Assembly: GCF_029227915.1 (NCBI RefSeq)
Contig: NC_079884.1
Span: 31,684,001 to 31,748,000, forward strand
Reading direction: 5' to 3'
DNA from: Hydractinia symbiolongicarpus
Taxonomy: Eukaryota; Cnidaria; Hydrozoa; Anthoathecata; Hydractiniidae
Length of the DNA stretch: 64,000 nt
The notes beneath the pieces are model-generated. The model was not told the DNA's origin. It worked only from the letters and a program-made list of their open reading frames with translations, and ran no database searches. This document shows, piece by piece, positions 1-13,330 of the stretch; positions within the stretch are counted from its first letter, which is position 1, and each line of letters starts with the position of its first letter. Position numbers and translations under genes: made by a program.

Positions 1-1378
1 AACCCGCCATTTCCCGTAAACCCCGGGCTTGGCCCGTATAGTCGAATGTATACAAAGAAAGTACCCTGTGAGTAAACTCATTTCCAAAACGATTTTTTAA
101 ATTATCTTTTCACCACTAAAGCCTATGAGACTTGTAGTTTTCAAAAATGTTTTCATTTTTGATGAGACGCTAAATGAAAGAGGTTTAATCGCCGGCAAAC
201 GAAAACCAGCGATTTCCCCTAAATCCCGGGCTTGGCCCGTGTAGTCGAATGTATGCAAAAAAAGTACCCAGGGAGTAAACTCACTTCCCGAACGATTTTT
301 TAATTTTTTTTTTCACCACTAAAACGCATGAGACTTGTAGTTTTCAAAAATGTTTTCATTTTTGATGAGACGCTAAATGAAAGAGGTTTAATCGCCGGCA
401 AACGAAAACCAGCGATTTCCCCTAAATCCCGGGCTTGCCCGTGTAGTCGAATGTATACAAAAAAAGTACCCAGGGAGTAAACTCATTTCCCGAACGATTT
501 TTTAATTTTTTTTTTCACCACTAAAGCCCATGAGACTTGTAGTTTTTAAAAATGTTTTCATTTTTGATGAGCGCTGAATAAAAGAAGTTTAATCGCCGGG
601 AAACGAAAACCCGCCATTTCCCGTAAACCCCGGGCTTGGCCCGTATAGTCGAATGTATACAAAGAAAGTACCCAGGGAGTAAACTCATTTCCCAAACGAT
701 TTTTTAAATTATTATTTCACCACTAAAGCCTAAGTGACTTGTAGTTTTTAAAAATGTATTCATTTTTGATGAGACGCTGAATAAAAGCAGTTTAATCGCC
801 GGCAAACGAAAACCCGCGATTTTCCGTAAATCCCGGGCTTGGCCCATATAGTCAAATGTATACAAAGAAAGTACCCTGTGAGTAAACTCATTTTCAAAAC
901 GATTTTTTAAATTATCTTTTCACCACTAAAGCCTATGAGACTTGTAGTTTTCAAAAATGTTTTCATTTTTGATGAAACGCTGAATAAAAGAAGTTTAATC
1001 GCCGGCAAAGGAAAACCCGCGATTTCCCGTAAATCCCGGGCTTGGCCTGTATAGTTGAATGTATACAAAGAAAGTACCCTGTGAGTAAACTAATTTCCAA
1101 AACGATTTTTTAAATTATCTTTTCACCACTAAAATGCATAAGACTTGTAGTTTTCAAAAATGTTTTCATTTTTGATTAGACACTGAATAAAAGAAGTTTA
1201 ATCACCGGCAAACAAAAACCCGCCATTTCCCGTAAATCCCGGGCTTGGCCCGTATAGTCAAAAGTATACAAAGAAAGTACCCAGGGAGTAAACTCATTTC
1301 CCGAACGATTTTTTATATTATTTTTTCACCACTAAAACGCATGAGACTTGTAGTTTTCAAAAATGTTTTCATTTTTGA
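1..1378 (+). repeat. Duplicated block X, copy 1
   Basis: Matches 4255-5632 at an offset of 4254 bp (21 monomers). Rare private variants occur in both copies: TGCAAAAAAAG at 254 and 4508, CGCCGGGAAACG near 594 and 4848, CCTAAGTGAC near 729 and 4983, and ATGCATAAGAC near 1134 and 5388. The poly-T linker length at 303 and 4557 also agrees. I noticed about one base difference in the parts compared (AAAAATG at about 346 against AAAAACG at 4600). Similarity stops abruptly at 1379, where copy 1 reads GACTAGACAC and copy 2 reads GATGAAACGC. Confidence 0.9.
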
Positions 1379-3684
1379 CTAGACACTGAATAAAAGAAGT
1401 TAATCACCGGCAAACGAAAAGCCGCCATTTTCCGTAAATCCCGGGCTTGGCCCGTATAGTCAAAAGTATACAAAGAAAGTACCCAGGGAGTAAACTCATT
1501 TCCCGAACGATTTTTTATATTTATTTTTCACCACTAAAACGCATGAAACTTGTAGTTTTCCAAAATGTTTTCATTTTTGATGAGACGCTAAATGAAAGAG
1601 GTTTAATCGTCGGCAAACAAAAACCAGCGATTTCCCGTAAATCCCGGGCTTGGCCCGTATAGTCAAAAGTATACAAAGAAAGTACCCAGGGAGTAAACTC
1701 ATTTTCCGAACGATTTTTCAAATTATTTTTTACCACTAAAACGCATGAGACTTGTAGTTTTCAAAAATGTTTTTATTTTTGATGAGACGCCTAATGAAAG
1801 AGGTTTAATCGCCGGCAAACGAAAACCAGCGATTTCCCCGAAAATCCCGGGCTTGTTCCGTGTAGTCGAATGTATACAAAGAAAGTACCCAGGGAGTAAA
1901 CTCATTTCCCGAACGATTTTTCAAATTTTTTTTTCACCACTAAAGCCCATGAGACTTGTAGTTTTTAAAAATGTCTTCATTTTTGATGAGTGCTGAATAA
2001 AAGAAGCTTAATCGCCGGCAAACAAAAACCCGCCATTTCCCGTAAACCCCGGGGTTGGCCCGTATAGTCGAATGTATACAAAGAAAGTACCCAGGGAGTA
2101 AACTCATTTCCCAAACGATTTTTTAAATTATTATTTCACCACTAAAGCCTATGAGACTTGTAGTTTTTAAAAATGTATTCATTTTTGATGAGACGCTGAA
2201 TAAAAGCAGTTTAATCGCCGGCAAACGAAAACCCGCGATTTTCCGTAAATCCCGGGATTGGCCCGTATAGTCAAATGTATACAAAGAAAGTACCCAGTGA
2301 GTAAACTCATTTCCAAAACGATTTTTTAAATTATCTTTTCACCACTAAAGCCTATGAGACTTGTAGTTTTCAAAAATGTTTTCATTTTTGATGACACGCT
2401 AAATGAAAGAGGTTTAATCGCCGGCAAACGAAAACCAGCGATTTCCCCTAAATCCAGGGCTTGGCCCGTGTAGTCGAATGTATAGAATGAAGGTACCCAG
2501 GGAGTAAACTCATTTCCCGAACGATTTTTTAATATTTTATTTCACCACTAAATCCCATGAGACTTGTAGTTTTTAAAAATGTTTTCATTTTTGATGAGCG
2601 CTGAATAAAATAAGTTTAATCGCCGGCAAACGAAAACATGCCATTTCCCGTAAACCCCGGGCTTGGCCCGTATAGTCAAATGTATACAAAGAAAGTACCC
2701 AGGGAGTAAACTCATTTCCCAAACGATTTTTTAAATTATTATTTCACCACTAAAGCCTATGAGACTTGTAGTTTTTAAAAATGTATTCATTTTTGATGAG
2801 ACGCTGAAAAAAAGCAGTTTAATCGCCGGCAAACAAAAACTCGCGATTTCCCGTAAATCCCGGGCTTGGCCCGTATAGTCAAATGTATACAAAGAAAGTA
2901 CCCTGTGAGTAAACTCATTTCCAAAACGATTTTTTAAATTATTTTTTCACCACTAAAGCCTATGAGACTTGTAGTTTTCAAAAATGTTTTCATTTTTGAT
3001 GAGACGCTGAATAAAAGAAGTTTAATCGCTGGCAAAGGATAACCCGCGATTTCCCGTAAATCCCGGGCTTGGCCCGTATAGTCGAATGTATACAAAGAAA
3101 GTACCCTGTGAGTAAACCATTTTCCAAAACGATTTTTTAAATTATCTTTTCACCACTAAAATGCATGAGACTTGTAGTTTTCAAAAATGTTTTCATTTTT
3201 GATTAGACACTGAATAAAAGAAGTGTAATCACCGGCAAACAAAAACCCGCCATTTCCCGTAAATCCCGGGCTTGGCCCGTATAGTCAAAAGTATACAAAG
3301 AAAGTACCCAGGGAGTGAACTCATTTCCCGAACCATTTTTTATATTATTTTTTCACCACTAAAACGCATGAGACTTGTAGTTTCAAAAATGTTTTCATTT
3401 TTGATGGGATGCTGAATAAAAGAAGTTTAATCGCCGGCAAACGAAAACCCGCGATTTCCCGTAAATCCCGGACTCGGCCCGTATAGTCAAAAGTATACAA
3501 AGAAATTACCCAGGGAGTAAACTCATTTTCCGAACGATTTTTTAAATTATTTTTCACCACTAAAACGCATGAGACTTGTAGTTTTCAAAAATGTTTTCAT
3601 TTTTGATGAGACGCTTAATGAAAGAGGTTTAATCGCCGGCAAACGAAAATTAGCGATTTCCCCTAAATCCCGGGCTTGGCCCGT
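1379..3684 (+). repeat. Mixed monomers between duplicated blocks
   Basis: About eleven units of region A types, with no gene. It opens with a GACTAGACACTG unit (1379) that also occurs at 7458, 8469, 10496, 11510, 18194, 18600 and 22450. The unit type with TGTATTCATTTTTGATGAG and AAAAGCAG occurs here at about 2206 and 2814 and elsewhere at 787, 5041 and 6054, giving spacings of 7, 3, 11 and 5 units. A private change, GTATAGAATGAAGG, at about 2482 was not seen elsewhere. Confidence 0.85.
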
Positions 3685-4897
3685 GTAGTCGAATGTATAC
3701 AAAGAAAGTACCCTGTGAGTAAACTCATTTCCAAAACGATTTTTTAAATTATCTTTTCACCACTAAAGCCTATGAGACTTGTAGTTTTCAAAAATGTTTT
3801 CATTTTTGATGAGACGCTAAATGAAAGAGGTTTAATCGCCGGCAAACGAAAACCAGCGATTTCCCCTAAATCCCGGGCTTGGCCCGTGTAGTCGAATGTA
3901 TGCAAAAAAAGTACCCAGGGAGTAAACTCACTTCCCGAACGATTTTTTAATTTTTTTTTTCACCACTAAAACGCATGAGACTTGTAGTTTTCAAAAATGT
4001 TTTCATTTTTCATGAGACGCTAAATGAAAGAGGTTTAATCGCCGGCAAACGAAAACCAGCGATTTCCCCTAAATCCCGGGCTTGCCCGTGTAGTCGAATG
4101 TATACAAAAAAAGTACCCAGGGAGTAAACTCATTTCCCGAACGATTTTTTAATTTTTTTTTTCACCACTAAAGCCCATGAGACTTGTAGTTTTTAAAAAT
4201 GTTTTCATTTTTGATGAGCGCTGAATAAAAGAAGTTTAATCGCCGGGAAACGAAAACCCGCCATTTCCCGTAAACCCCGGGCTTGGCCCGTATAGTCGAA
4301 TGTATACAAAGAAAGTACCCTGTGAGTAAACTCATTTCCAAAACGATTTTTTAAATTATCTTTTCACCACTAAAGCCTATGAGACTTGTAGTTTTCAAAA
4401 ATGTTTTCATTTTTGATGAGACGCTAAATGAAAGAGGTTTAATCGCCGGCAAACGAAAACCAGCGATTTCCCCTAAATCCCGGGCTTGGCCCGTGTAGTC
4501 GAATGTATGCAAAAAAAGTACCCAGGGAGTAAACTCACTTCCCGAACGATTTTTTAATTTTTTTTTTCACCACTAAAACGCATGAGACTTGTAGTTTTCA
4601 AAAACGTTTTCATTTTTGATGAGACGCTAAATGAAAGAGGTTTAATCGCCGGCAAACGAAAACCAGCGATTTCCCCTAAATCCCGGGCTTGCCCGTGTAG
4701 TCGAATGTATACAAAAAAAGTACCCAGGGAGTAAACTCATTTCCCGAACGATTTTTTAATTTTTTTTTTCACCACTAAAGCCCATGAGACTTGTAGTTTT
4801 TAAAAATGTTTTCATTTTTGATGAGCGCTGAATAAAAGAAGTTTAATCGCCGGGAAACGAAAACCCGCCATTTCCCGTAAACCCCGGGCTTGGCCCG
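3685..4897 (+). repeat. Three-unit tandem duplication, 607 bp period
   Basis: Two adjacent copies, about 3685-4291 and 4292-4897. The diagnostic TGCAAAAAAAG followed by CTCACTTCCCG occurs at 3901 and again at 4508 (607 bp, three units), and the short GGGCTTGCCCGTG unit and the CGCCGGGAAACG unit follow in the same order. The second copy also forms the start of block X copy 2, so the same three units exist three times in the first 5 kb. Confidence 0.87.
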
Positions 4898-5632
4898 TAT
4901 AGTCGAATGTATACAAAGAAAGTACCCAGGGAGTAAACTCATTTCCCAAACGATTTTTTAAATTATTATTTCACCACTAAAGCCTAAGTGACTTGTAGTT
5001 TTTAAAAATGTATTCATTTTTGATGAGACGCTGAATAAAAGCAGTTTAATCGCCGGCAAACGAAAACCCGCGATTTTCCGTAAATCCCGGGCTTGGCCCA
5101 TATAGTCAAATGTATACAAAGAAAGTACCCTGTGAGTAAACTCATTTTCAAAACGATTTTTTAAATTATCTTTTCACCACTAAAGCCTATGAGACTTGTA
5201 GTTTTCAAAAATGTTTTCATTTTTGATGAAACGCTGAATAAAAGAAGTTTAATCGCCGGCAAAGGAAAACCCGCGATTTCCCGTAAATCCCGGGCTTGGC
5301 CTGTATAGTTGAATGTATACAAAGAAAGTACCCTGTGAGTAAACTAATTTCCAAAACGATTTTTTAAATTATCTTTTCACCACTAAAATGCATAAGACTT
5401 GTAGTTTTCAAAAATGTTTTCATTTTTGATTAGACACTGAATAAAAGAAGTTTAATCACCGGCAAACAAAAACCCGCCATTTCCCGTAAATCCCGGGCTT
5501 GGCCCGTATAGTCAAAAGTATACAAAGAAAGTACCCAGGGAGTAAACTCATTTCCCGAACGATTTTTTATATTATTTTTTCACCACTAAAACGCATGAGA
5601 CTTGTAGTTTTCAAAAATGTTTTCATTTTTGA
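4255..5632 (+). repeat. Duplicated block X, copy 2
   Basis: Second copy of 1-1378, shifted by 21 units (4254 bp). Its upstream edge lies inside the 607 bp tandem, so the 21-unit duplication and the 3-unit duplication share units. Downstream it switches to a GATGAAACGCTAAATG unit. See copy 1 for the shared private variants. Confidence 0.9.
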
Positions 5633-6450
5633 TGAAACGCTAAATGAAAGAGGTTTAATCGCCGGCAAACGAAAACCAGCGATTTCCCCTAAATCCCGGG
5701 CTTGGCCCGTGTAGTCGAATGTATACAAAAAAAGTACCCAGGGAGTAAACTCATTTCCCGAACGATTTTTTAATTTTTTTTTCACCACTAAAGCCCATGA
5801 GACTGGTAGTTTTTAAAAATGTTTTCATTTTTGATGAGCGCTGAATAAAAGAAGTTTAATCGCCGGCAAACGAAAACCCGCCATTTTCCGTAAACCCCGG
5901 GCTTGGCCCGTATAGTCGAATGTATACAAAGAAAGTACCCAGGGAGTAAACTCATTTCCCAAACGATTTTTTAAATTATTATTTCACCACTAAAGCCTAT
6001 GAGGATTGTAGTTTTTAAAAATGTATTCATTTTTGATGAGACGCTGAATAAAAGCAGTTTAATCGCCGGCAAACGAAAACCCGCGATTTTCCGTAAATCC
6101 CGGGCTTGGCCCGTATAGTCAAATGTATACAAAGAAAGTACCCTGTGAGTAAACTCATTTCCAAATCGATTTTTTAAATTACCTTTTCACCACTAAAGCC
6201 TATGAGACTTGTAGTTTTCAAAAATGTTTTCATTTTTGATGAGACGCTGAATAAAAGAAGTTTAATCGCCGGCAAAGGAAAACCCGCGATTTCCCGTAAA
6301 TCCCGGGCTTGGCCCGTATAGTTGAATGTATACAAAGAAAGTACCCTGTGAGTAAACTAATTTCCAAAACGATTTTTTAAATTATCTTTTCACCACTAAA
6401 ATGCATGAGACTTGTAGTTTTCAAAAATGTTTTCATTTTTGATTAGACAC
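5633..6450 (+). repeat. Four region A monomers
   Basis: Ordinary units with no gene. The order (GAGCGCTGAATAAAAG unit, then the TGTATTC/AAAAGCAG unit at 6054, then CCCTGTGAG units, then GATTAGACACTG) repeats the order seen at 4830-5450 with a shift of 1013 bp (five units). One private base change, GAGGATTG for GAGACTTG, lies near 6001. Confidence 0.82.
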
Positions 6451-7380
6451 TGAATAAAAGAAGTTTAATCGCCGGCAAACGAAAACCCGCGATTTCCCGT
6501 AAATCCCGGGCTTGGCTCGTATAGTCAAAAGTATACAAAGAAAGTACCCAGGGAGTAAACTCATTTCCCGAACGATTTTTTAATTTATTATTTCACCACT
6601 AAAACGCATGAGACTTGTAGTTTTCAAAAATATTTTCATTTTTGATGAGACGCTGAATATAAGAAGTTTAATCGCCGGCAAACGAAAACCTGCGATTTCC
6701 CGTAAATCCCGGACTCGGCCCGTATAGTCAAAAGTATACAAAGAAAGTACCCAGGGCGTAAACTCATTTCCCAAACGATTAATTAATTTATTAATTCACC
6801 ACTAAAGCCTATGAGACTTGTAGTTTTTAAAAATGTTTTCATTTTTGATGAGACGCTGAATAAAAGAAGTTTAATCGCCGGCAAAGGAAAACCCGCGATT
6901 TCCCGTAAATCCCGGGCTTGGCCCGTATAGTCGAATGTATACAAAGAAAGTACCCTGTGAGTAAACTCATTTCCAAAACGATTTTTTAAATTATCTTTTC
7001 ACCACTAAAACACATGAGACTTGTAGTTTTCAAAAATGTTTTCATTTTTGATGAGTCGCTGAATAAAAGAAGTTTAATCGCCGGCAAACGAAAACCCGCC
7101 ATTTCCTGTAAACCCCGGGCTTGGCCCGTATAGTCAAAAGTATACAAGGAAAGTACCCGGGGTGTAAACTCATTTCCCGAACGATTTTTTAAATTATTAT
7201 TTCACCACTAAAGCCCATGAGACTTGTAGTTTTTAAAAATGTATTCATTTTTGATGAGACGCTGAATAAAAGAAGTTTAATCGCCGGCAACCGAAAACCC
7301 GCGACTTCCCGTAAATCCCGGACGCGGCCCGTATAGTCAAAAGTATACAAAGAAAGTACCCAGGGAGTAAACTCATTTCC
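6451..7380 (+). repeat. Duplicated block Y, copy 1
   Basis: Matches 9286-10215 at an offset of 2835 bp (14 units). Shared private variants are GCTGAATATAAG (6652 and 9487), AGGGCGTAAAC, the TTAATTAA linker (6776 and 9611), GATGAGTCGCTG, and CCCGGACGCGGCC (near 7316 and 10151). Similarity ends at 7381/10216, where copy 1 reads CCAAAACG and copy 2 reads CCCGAACG. Confidence 0.9.
6776..6796 (+). repeat. TTAATTAA linker variant (one of six)
   Basis: The usual T-rich linker after AACG is replaced by ATTAATTAATTTATTAATTC or ATTAATTAATTTATTATTTC. Further copies start at 9611, 15893, 17513, 19743 and 21769, always after CATTTCCCAAACG and always in region A. It marks shared descent of these HOR copies. 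Confidence 0.85.
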
Positions 7381-9285
7381 AAAACGATTTTTTAAATTAT
7401 ATTTTCACCACTAAAACGCATGAGACTTGTAGTTTTCAAAAATGTTTTCATTTTTGACTAGACACTGAATAAAAGAAGTTAATCACCGGCAAACGAAAAG
7501 CCGCCATTTTCCGTAAATCCCGGGCTTGGCCCGTATAGTCAAAAGTATACAAAGAAAGTACCCAGGGAGTAAACTCATTTCCCGAACGATTTTTTATATT
7601 TATTTTTCACCACTAAAACGCATGAAACTTGTAGTTTTCAAAAATGTTTTCATTTTTGATGAGACGCTAAATGAAAGAGGTTTAATCGTCGGCAAACAAA
7701 AACCAGCGATTTCCCGTAAATCCCGGGCTTGGCCCGTATAGTCGAATGTATACAAAGAAAGTACCCTGTGAGTAAACTCATTTCCAAAACGATTTTTTAA
7801 ATTATCTTTTCACCACTAAAACACACACTTGTAGTTTTCAAAAATGTTTTCATTTTTGATGAGACGCTGAATAAAAGACGTTTAATCGCCGGCAAACGAA
7901 AACCCGCCATTTCCTGTAAACCCCGGGCTTGGCCCGTATAGTCAAAAGTATACAAGGAAAGTACCCGGGGTGTAAACTCATTTCCCGAACGATTTTTTAA
8001 ATTATTATTTCACCACTAAAGCCCATGAGACTTGTAGTTTTTAAAAATGTATTCATTTTTGATGAGACGCTGAATAAAAGAAGTTTAATCGCCGGCAACC
8101 GAAAACCCGCGACTTCCCGTAAATCCCGGACTCGGCCCGTATAGTCAAAAGTATACAAAGAAAGTACCCAGGGAGTAAACTCATTTCCCGAACGATTTTT
8201 TAAATTATTTTTTCACCACTAAAACGCATGAGACTTGTAGTTTTCAGAAATGTTTTCATTTTTGATGAGACGCTTAATGAAAGTGGATTAATCGCCGGCA
8301 AACGAAAACCCGCGATTTCCCGTAAATCCCGGGCTTGGCCCGTATAGTCGAATGTATACAAAGAAAGTACCCTGTGAGTAAACTCATTTCCAAAACGATT
8401 TTTTAAATTATCTTTTCACCACTAAAACGCATGAGACTTGTAGTTTTCAAAAATGTTTTCATTTTTGACTAGACACTGAATAAAAGAAGTTAATCACCGG
8501 CAAACGAAAAGCCGCCATTTTCCGTAAATCCCGGGCTTGGCCTGTATAGTCAAAAGTATACAAAGAAAGTACCCAGGGAGTAAACTCATTTCCCGAACGA
8601 TTTTTTATATTATTTTTTCACCACTAAAACGCATGAAACTTGTAGTTTTCAAAAATGTTTTCATTTTTGATGAGACGCTAAATGAAAGAGGTTTAATCGC
8701 CGGCAAACAAAAACCAGCGATTTCCCCTAAATCCCGGGCTTGGCCCGTGTAGTCGAATGTATACAAAGAAAGTACCCAGGGAGTAAACTCATTTCCCGAA
8801 CGATTTTTTAAAATTTTTTTTTCACCACTAAAGCCCATGAGACTTGTAGTTTTTAAAAATGTCTTCATTTTTGATGAGCGCTGAATAAAAGAAGTTTAAT
8901 CGCCGTCAAACGAAAACCCGCGATTTCCCGTAAATCCCGGACTCGGCCCGTATAGTCAAAAGTATACAAAGAAAGTACCCAGGGAGTAAACTCATTTTCC
9001 GAACGATTTTTTAAATTATTTTTTCTCCACTAAAACGCATGAGAATTGTAGTTTTCAAAAGTGTTTTCATTTTTGATGAGACGCTAAATGAAAGAGGTTT
9101 AATCGCCGGCAAACGAAAACCAGCGATTTCCCCTAAATCCCGGGCTTGGCCCGTGTAGTCGAATGTATACAAAAAAAGTACCCAGGGAGTAAACTCATTT
9201 CCCGAACGATTTTTTAATTTTTTTTTCACCACTAAAGCCCATGAGACTTGTAGTTTTTAAAAATGTTTTCATTTTCGATGAGCGC
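7381..9285 (+). repeat. Five-unit HOR family, first part
   Basis: The pair of units carrying GACTAGACACTG and the shortened AAGAAGTTAATCACCGG recurs at 7458 and 8469, a shift of 1011 bp (five units). The shared stretch is about 7375-7763 and 8386-8774. A unit with TTTTCAGAAATG and AAAGTGGATTAATCG (about 8246-8290) is also found near 10272 and 11288. The unit at about 7820 has a short ACACACAC run in place of ACACATGAC. No gene. Confidence 0.85.
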
Positions 9286-10215
9286 TGAATAAAAGAAGTT
9301 TAATCGCCGGCAAACGAAAACCCGCGATTTCCCGTAAATCCCGGGCTTGGCTCGTATAGTCAAAAGTATACAAAGAAAGTACCCAGGGAGTAAACTCATT
9401 TCCCGAACGATTTTTTAATTTATTATTTCACCACTAAAACGCATGAGACTTGTAGTTTTCAAAAATATTTTCATTTTTGATGAGACGCTGAATATAAGAA
9501 GTTTAATCGCCGGCAAACGAAAACCTGCGATTTCCCGTAAATCCCGGACTCGGCCCGTATAGTCAAAAGTATACAAAGAAAGTACCCAGGGCGTAAACTC
9601 ATTTCCCAAACGATTAATTAATTTATTAATTCACCACTAAAGCCTATGAGACTTGTAGTTTTTAAAAATGTTTTCATTTTTGATGAGACGCTGAATAAAA
9701 GAAGTTTAATCGCCGGCAAAGGAAAACCCGCGATTTCCCGTAAATCCCGGGCTTGGCCCGTATAGTCGAATGTATACAAAGAAAGTACCCTGTGAGTAAA
9801 CTCATTTCCAAAACGATTTTTTAAATTATCTTTTCACCACTAAAACACATGAGACTTGTAGTTTTCAAAAATGTTTTCATTTTTGATGAGTCGCTGAATA
9901 AAAGAAGTTTAATCGCCGGCAAACGAAAACCCGCCATTTCCTGTAAACCCCGGGCTTGGCCCGTATAGTCAAAAGTATACAAGGAAAGTACCCGGGGTGT
10001 AAACTCATTTCCCGAACGATTTTTTAAATTATTATTTCACCACTAAAGCCCATGAGACTTGTAGTTTTTAAAAATGTATTCATTTTTGATGAGACGCTGA
10101 ATAAAAGAAGTTTAATCGCCGGCAACCGAAAACCCGCGACTTCCCGTAAATCCCGGACGCGGCCCGTATAGTCAAAAGTATACAAAGAAAGTACCCAGGG
10201 AGTAAACTCATTTCC
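9286..10215 (+). repeat. Duplicated block Y, copy 2
   Basis: Second copy of 6451-7380 (offset 2835 bp). It continues at 10216 into a CAGAAATG/GGATTAATCG unit that copy 1 lacks at this point, so the right-hand junction differs between the copies by about one unit. Confidence 0.9.
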
Positions 10216-11850
10216 CGAACGATTTTTTAAATTATTTTTTCACCACTAAAACGCATAAGACTTGTAGTTTTCAGAAATGTTTTCATTTTTGATGAGACGC
10301 TTAATAAAAGTGGATTAATCGCCGGCAAACGAAAACCCGCGATTTCCCGTAAATCCCGGGCTTGGCCCGTATAGTCGAATGTATACAAAGAAAGTACCCT
10401 GTGAGTAAACTCATTTCCAAAACGATTTTTTAAATTATCTTTTCACCACTAAAACGCATGAGACTTGTAGTTTTCAAAAATGTTTTCATTTTTGACTAGA
10501 CACTGAATAAAAGAAGTTAATCACCGGCAAACGAAAAGCCGCCATTTTCCGTAAATCCCGGGCTTGGCCCGTATAGTCAAAAGTATACAAAGAAAGTACC
10601 CAGGGAGTAAACTCATTTCCCGAACGATTTTTTATATTTATTTTTCACCACTAAAACGCATGAAACTTGTAGTTTTCAAAAATGTTTTCATTTTTGATGA
10701 GACGCTAAATGAAAGAGGTTTAATCGCCGGCAAACAAAAACCAGCGATTTCCCGTAAATCCCGGGCTTGGCCCGTATAGTAGAATGTATACAAAGAAAGT
10801 ACCCTGTGAGTAAACTCATTTCCAAAACGATTTTTTAAATTATCTTTTCACCACTAAAACACATGACACTTGTAGTTTTCAAAAATGTTTTCATTTTTGA
10901 TGAGACGCTGAATAAAAGAAGTTTAATCGCCGGCAAACGAAAACCCGCCATTTCCTGTAAACCCCGGGCTTGGCCCGTATAATCAAAAGTATACAAGGAA
11001 AGTACCCGGGGTGTAAACTCATTTCCCGAACGATTTTTTAAATTATTATTTCACCACTAAAGCCCATGAGACTTGTAGTTTTTAAAAATGTATTCATTTT
11101 TGATGAGACGCTGAATAAAAGAAGTTTAATCGCCGGCAACCGAAAACCCGCGACTTCCCGTAAATCCCGGACTCGGCCCGTATAGTCAAAAGTATACAAA
11201 GAAAGTACCCAGGGAGTAAACTCATTTCCCGAACGATTTTTTAAATTATTTTTTCACCACTAAAACGCATGAGACTTGTAGTTTTCAGAAATGTTTTCAT
11301 TTTTGATGAGACGCTTAATGAAAGTGGATTAATCGCCGGCAAACGAAAACCCGCGATTTCCCGTAAATCCCGGGCTTGGCCCGTATAGTCGAATGTATGC
11401 AAAGAAAGTACCCTGTGAGTAAACTCATTTCCAAAACGATTTTTTAAATTATCTTTTCACCACTAAAACGCATGAGACTTGTAGTTTTCAAAAATGTTTT
11501 CATTTTTGACTAGACACTGAATAAAAGAAGTTAATCACCGGCAAACGAAAAGCCGCCATTTTCCGTAAATCCCGGGCTTGGCCCGTATAGTCAAAAGTAT
11601 ACAAAGAAAGTACCCAGGGAGTAAACTCATTTCCCGAACGATTTTTTATATTATTTTTTCACCACTAAAACGCATGAAACTTGTAGTTTTCAAAAATGTT
11701 TTCATTTTTGATGAGACGCTAAATGAAAGAGGTTTAATCGCCGGCAAACAAAAACCAGCGATTTCCCCTAAATCCCGGGCTTGGCCCGTGTAGTCGAATG
11801 TATACAAAGAAAGTACCCACGGAGTAAACTCATTTCCCGAACGATTTTTT
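10216..11850 (+). repeat. Five-unit HOR family, second part
   Basis: GACTAGACACTG units at 10496 and 11510 are 1014 bp apart, again five units. The stretch 10564-11360 matches 7526-8320 at an offset of 3038-3041 bp; the small drift comes from the ACACAC indel. With the 7.4-9.3 kb part this makes four related copies of a five-unit HOR. No gene. Confidence 0.85.
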
Positions 11851-13330
11851 AATTTTTTTCTTCACCACTATAGCCCATGAGACTTGTAGTTTTTAAAAAT
11901 GTTTTCATCTTTGATGGGACTCTGAATAAAAGAAGTTTAATCGCCGGCAAAGGAAAACCCGCGATTTCCCGTAAATCCCGGGCTTGGCCCGTATAGTCGA
12001 ATGTATACAAAGAAAGTACCCTGTGAGTAAACTAATTTCCAAAACGATTTTTTAAATTATCTTTTCACCACTAAAATGCATGAGACTTGTAGTTTTCAAA
12101 AATGTTTTCATTTTTGATTAGACACTGAATAAAAGAAGTTTACTCACCGGCAAACAAAAACCCGCCATTTCCCGTAAATCCCGGGCTTGGCCCGTATAGT
12201 CAAAAGTATACAAAGAAAGTACCCAGGGAGTAAACTCATTTCTCGAACGATTTTTTATATTATTTTTTCACCACTAAAACGCATGAGACTTGTAGTTTTC
12301 AAAAATGTTTTCATTTTTGATGGGACGCTGAATAAAAGAAGTTTAATCGCCGGCAAACGGAAACCCGCGATTTCCCGTAAATCCAGGACTCGGCACGTAT
12401 AGTCAAAAGTATACAAAGAAAGTACCCAGGGAGTAAACTCATTTTCCGAACGATTTTTTAAATTATTTTTCACCACTAAAATGCATGAGACTTGTAGTTT
12501 TCAAAAATGTTTTCATTTTTGATGAGACGCTTAATGAAAGAGGTTTAATCGCCGGCAAACGAAAACCAGCGATTTCCCCTAAATCCCGGGCTTGGCCCGT
12601 GTAGTCGAATGTATACAAAGAAAGTACCCAGGGAGTAAACTCATTTCCCGAACGATTTTTTAAATTTTTTTTTTCACCACTAAAGCCCATGAGACTTGTA
12701 GTTTTTAAAAGTGTCTTCATTTTTGATGAGCGCTGAATAAAAGAAGTTTAATCGCCGGCAAACGAAAACCCGCGATTTCCCGTAAATCCCGGACTCGGCC
12801 CGTATAGTCAAAAGTATACAAAGAAAGTACCCAGGGAGTAAACTCATTTTCCGAACGATTTTTTAAATTATTTTTTCACCACTAAAACGCATGAGACTTG
12901 TAGTTTTCAAAAATGTTTTCATTTTTGATGAGACGCTAAATGAAAGAGGTTTAATCGCCGGCAAACGAAAACCAGCGATTTCCCCTAAATCCCGGGCTTG
13001 GCCCGTGTAGTCGAATGTATACAAAAAAAGTACCCAGGGAGTAAACTCATTTCCCGAACGATTTTTTAATTTTTTTTTTCACCACTAAAGCCCATGAGAC
13101 TTGTAGTTTTTAAAAATGTTTTCATTTTTGATGAGCGCTGAATAAAAGAAGTTTAATCGCCGCCAAACGAAAACCCGCGAATTCCCGTAAATCCCGGGCT
13201 TGGCTCGTATAGTCAAAAGTATACAAAAAAAGTACCCAGGGAGTAAACTCATTTCCCGAACGATTTTTTAATTTATTTTTTCACCACTAAAACGCATGAG
13301 ACTTGTAGTATTCAAAAATATTTTCATTTT
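11690..13330 (+). repeat. Twelve-unit-spaced pair, copy 1
   Basis: About eight units that match 14120-15760 at an offset of 2430 bp (12 units). Shared features are GATGGGACTCTG (about 11915 and 14345), CATTTCTCGAACG (about 12238 and 14668), GTCTTC in the hairpin (about 12713 and 15143) and GTAGTATTCAAAAATA (about 13304 and 15734). Divergence is higher toward the right end, including a one-base deletion, GGCCGTGTAG, in copy 2. Confidence 0.82.

Noticed and set aside
7816-7830. ACACACAC as a microsatellite
   Set aside because: It is only four dinucleotides and arises from a small deletion in ACACATGACAC of the related unit near 10858.
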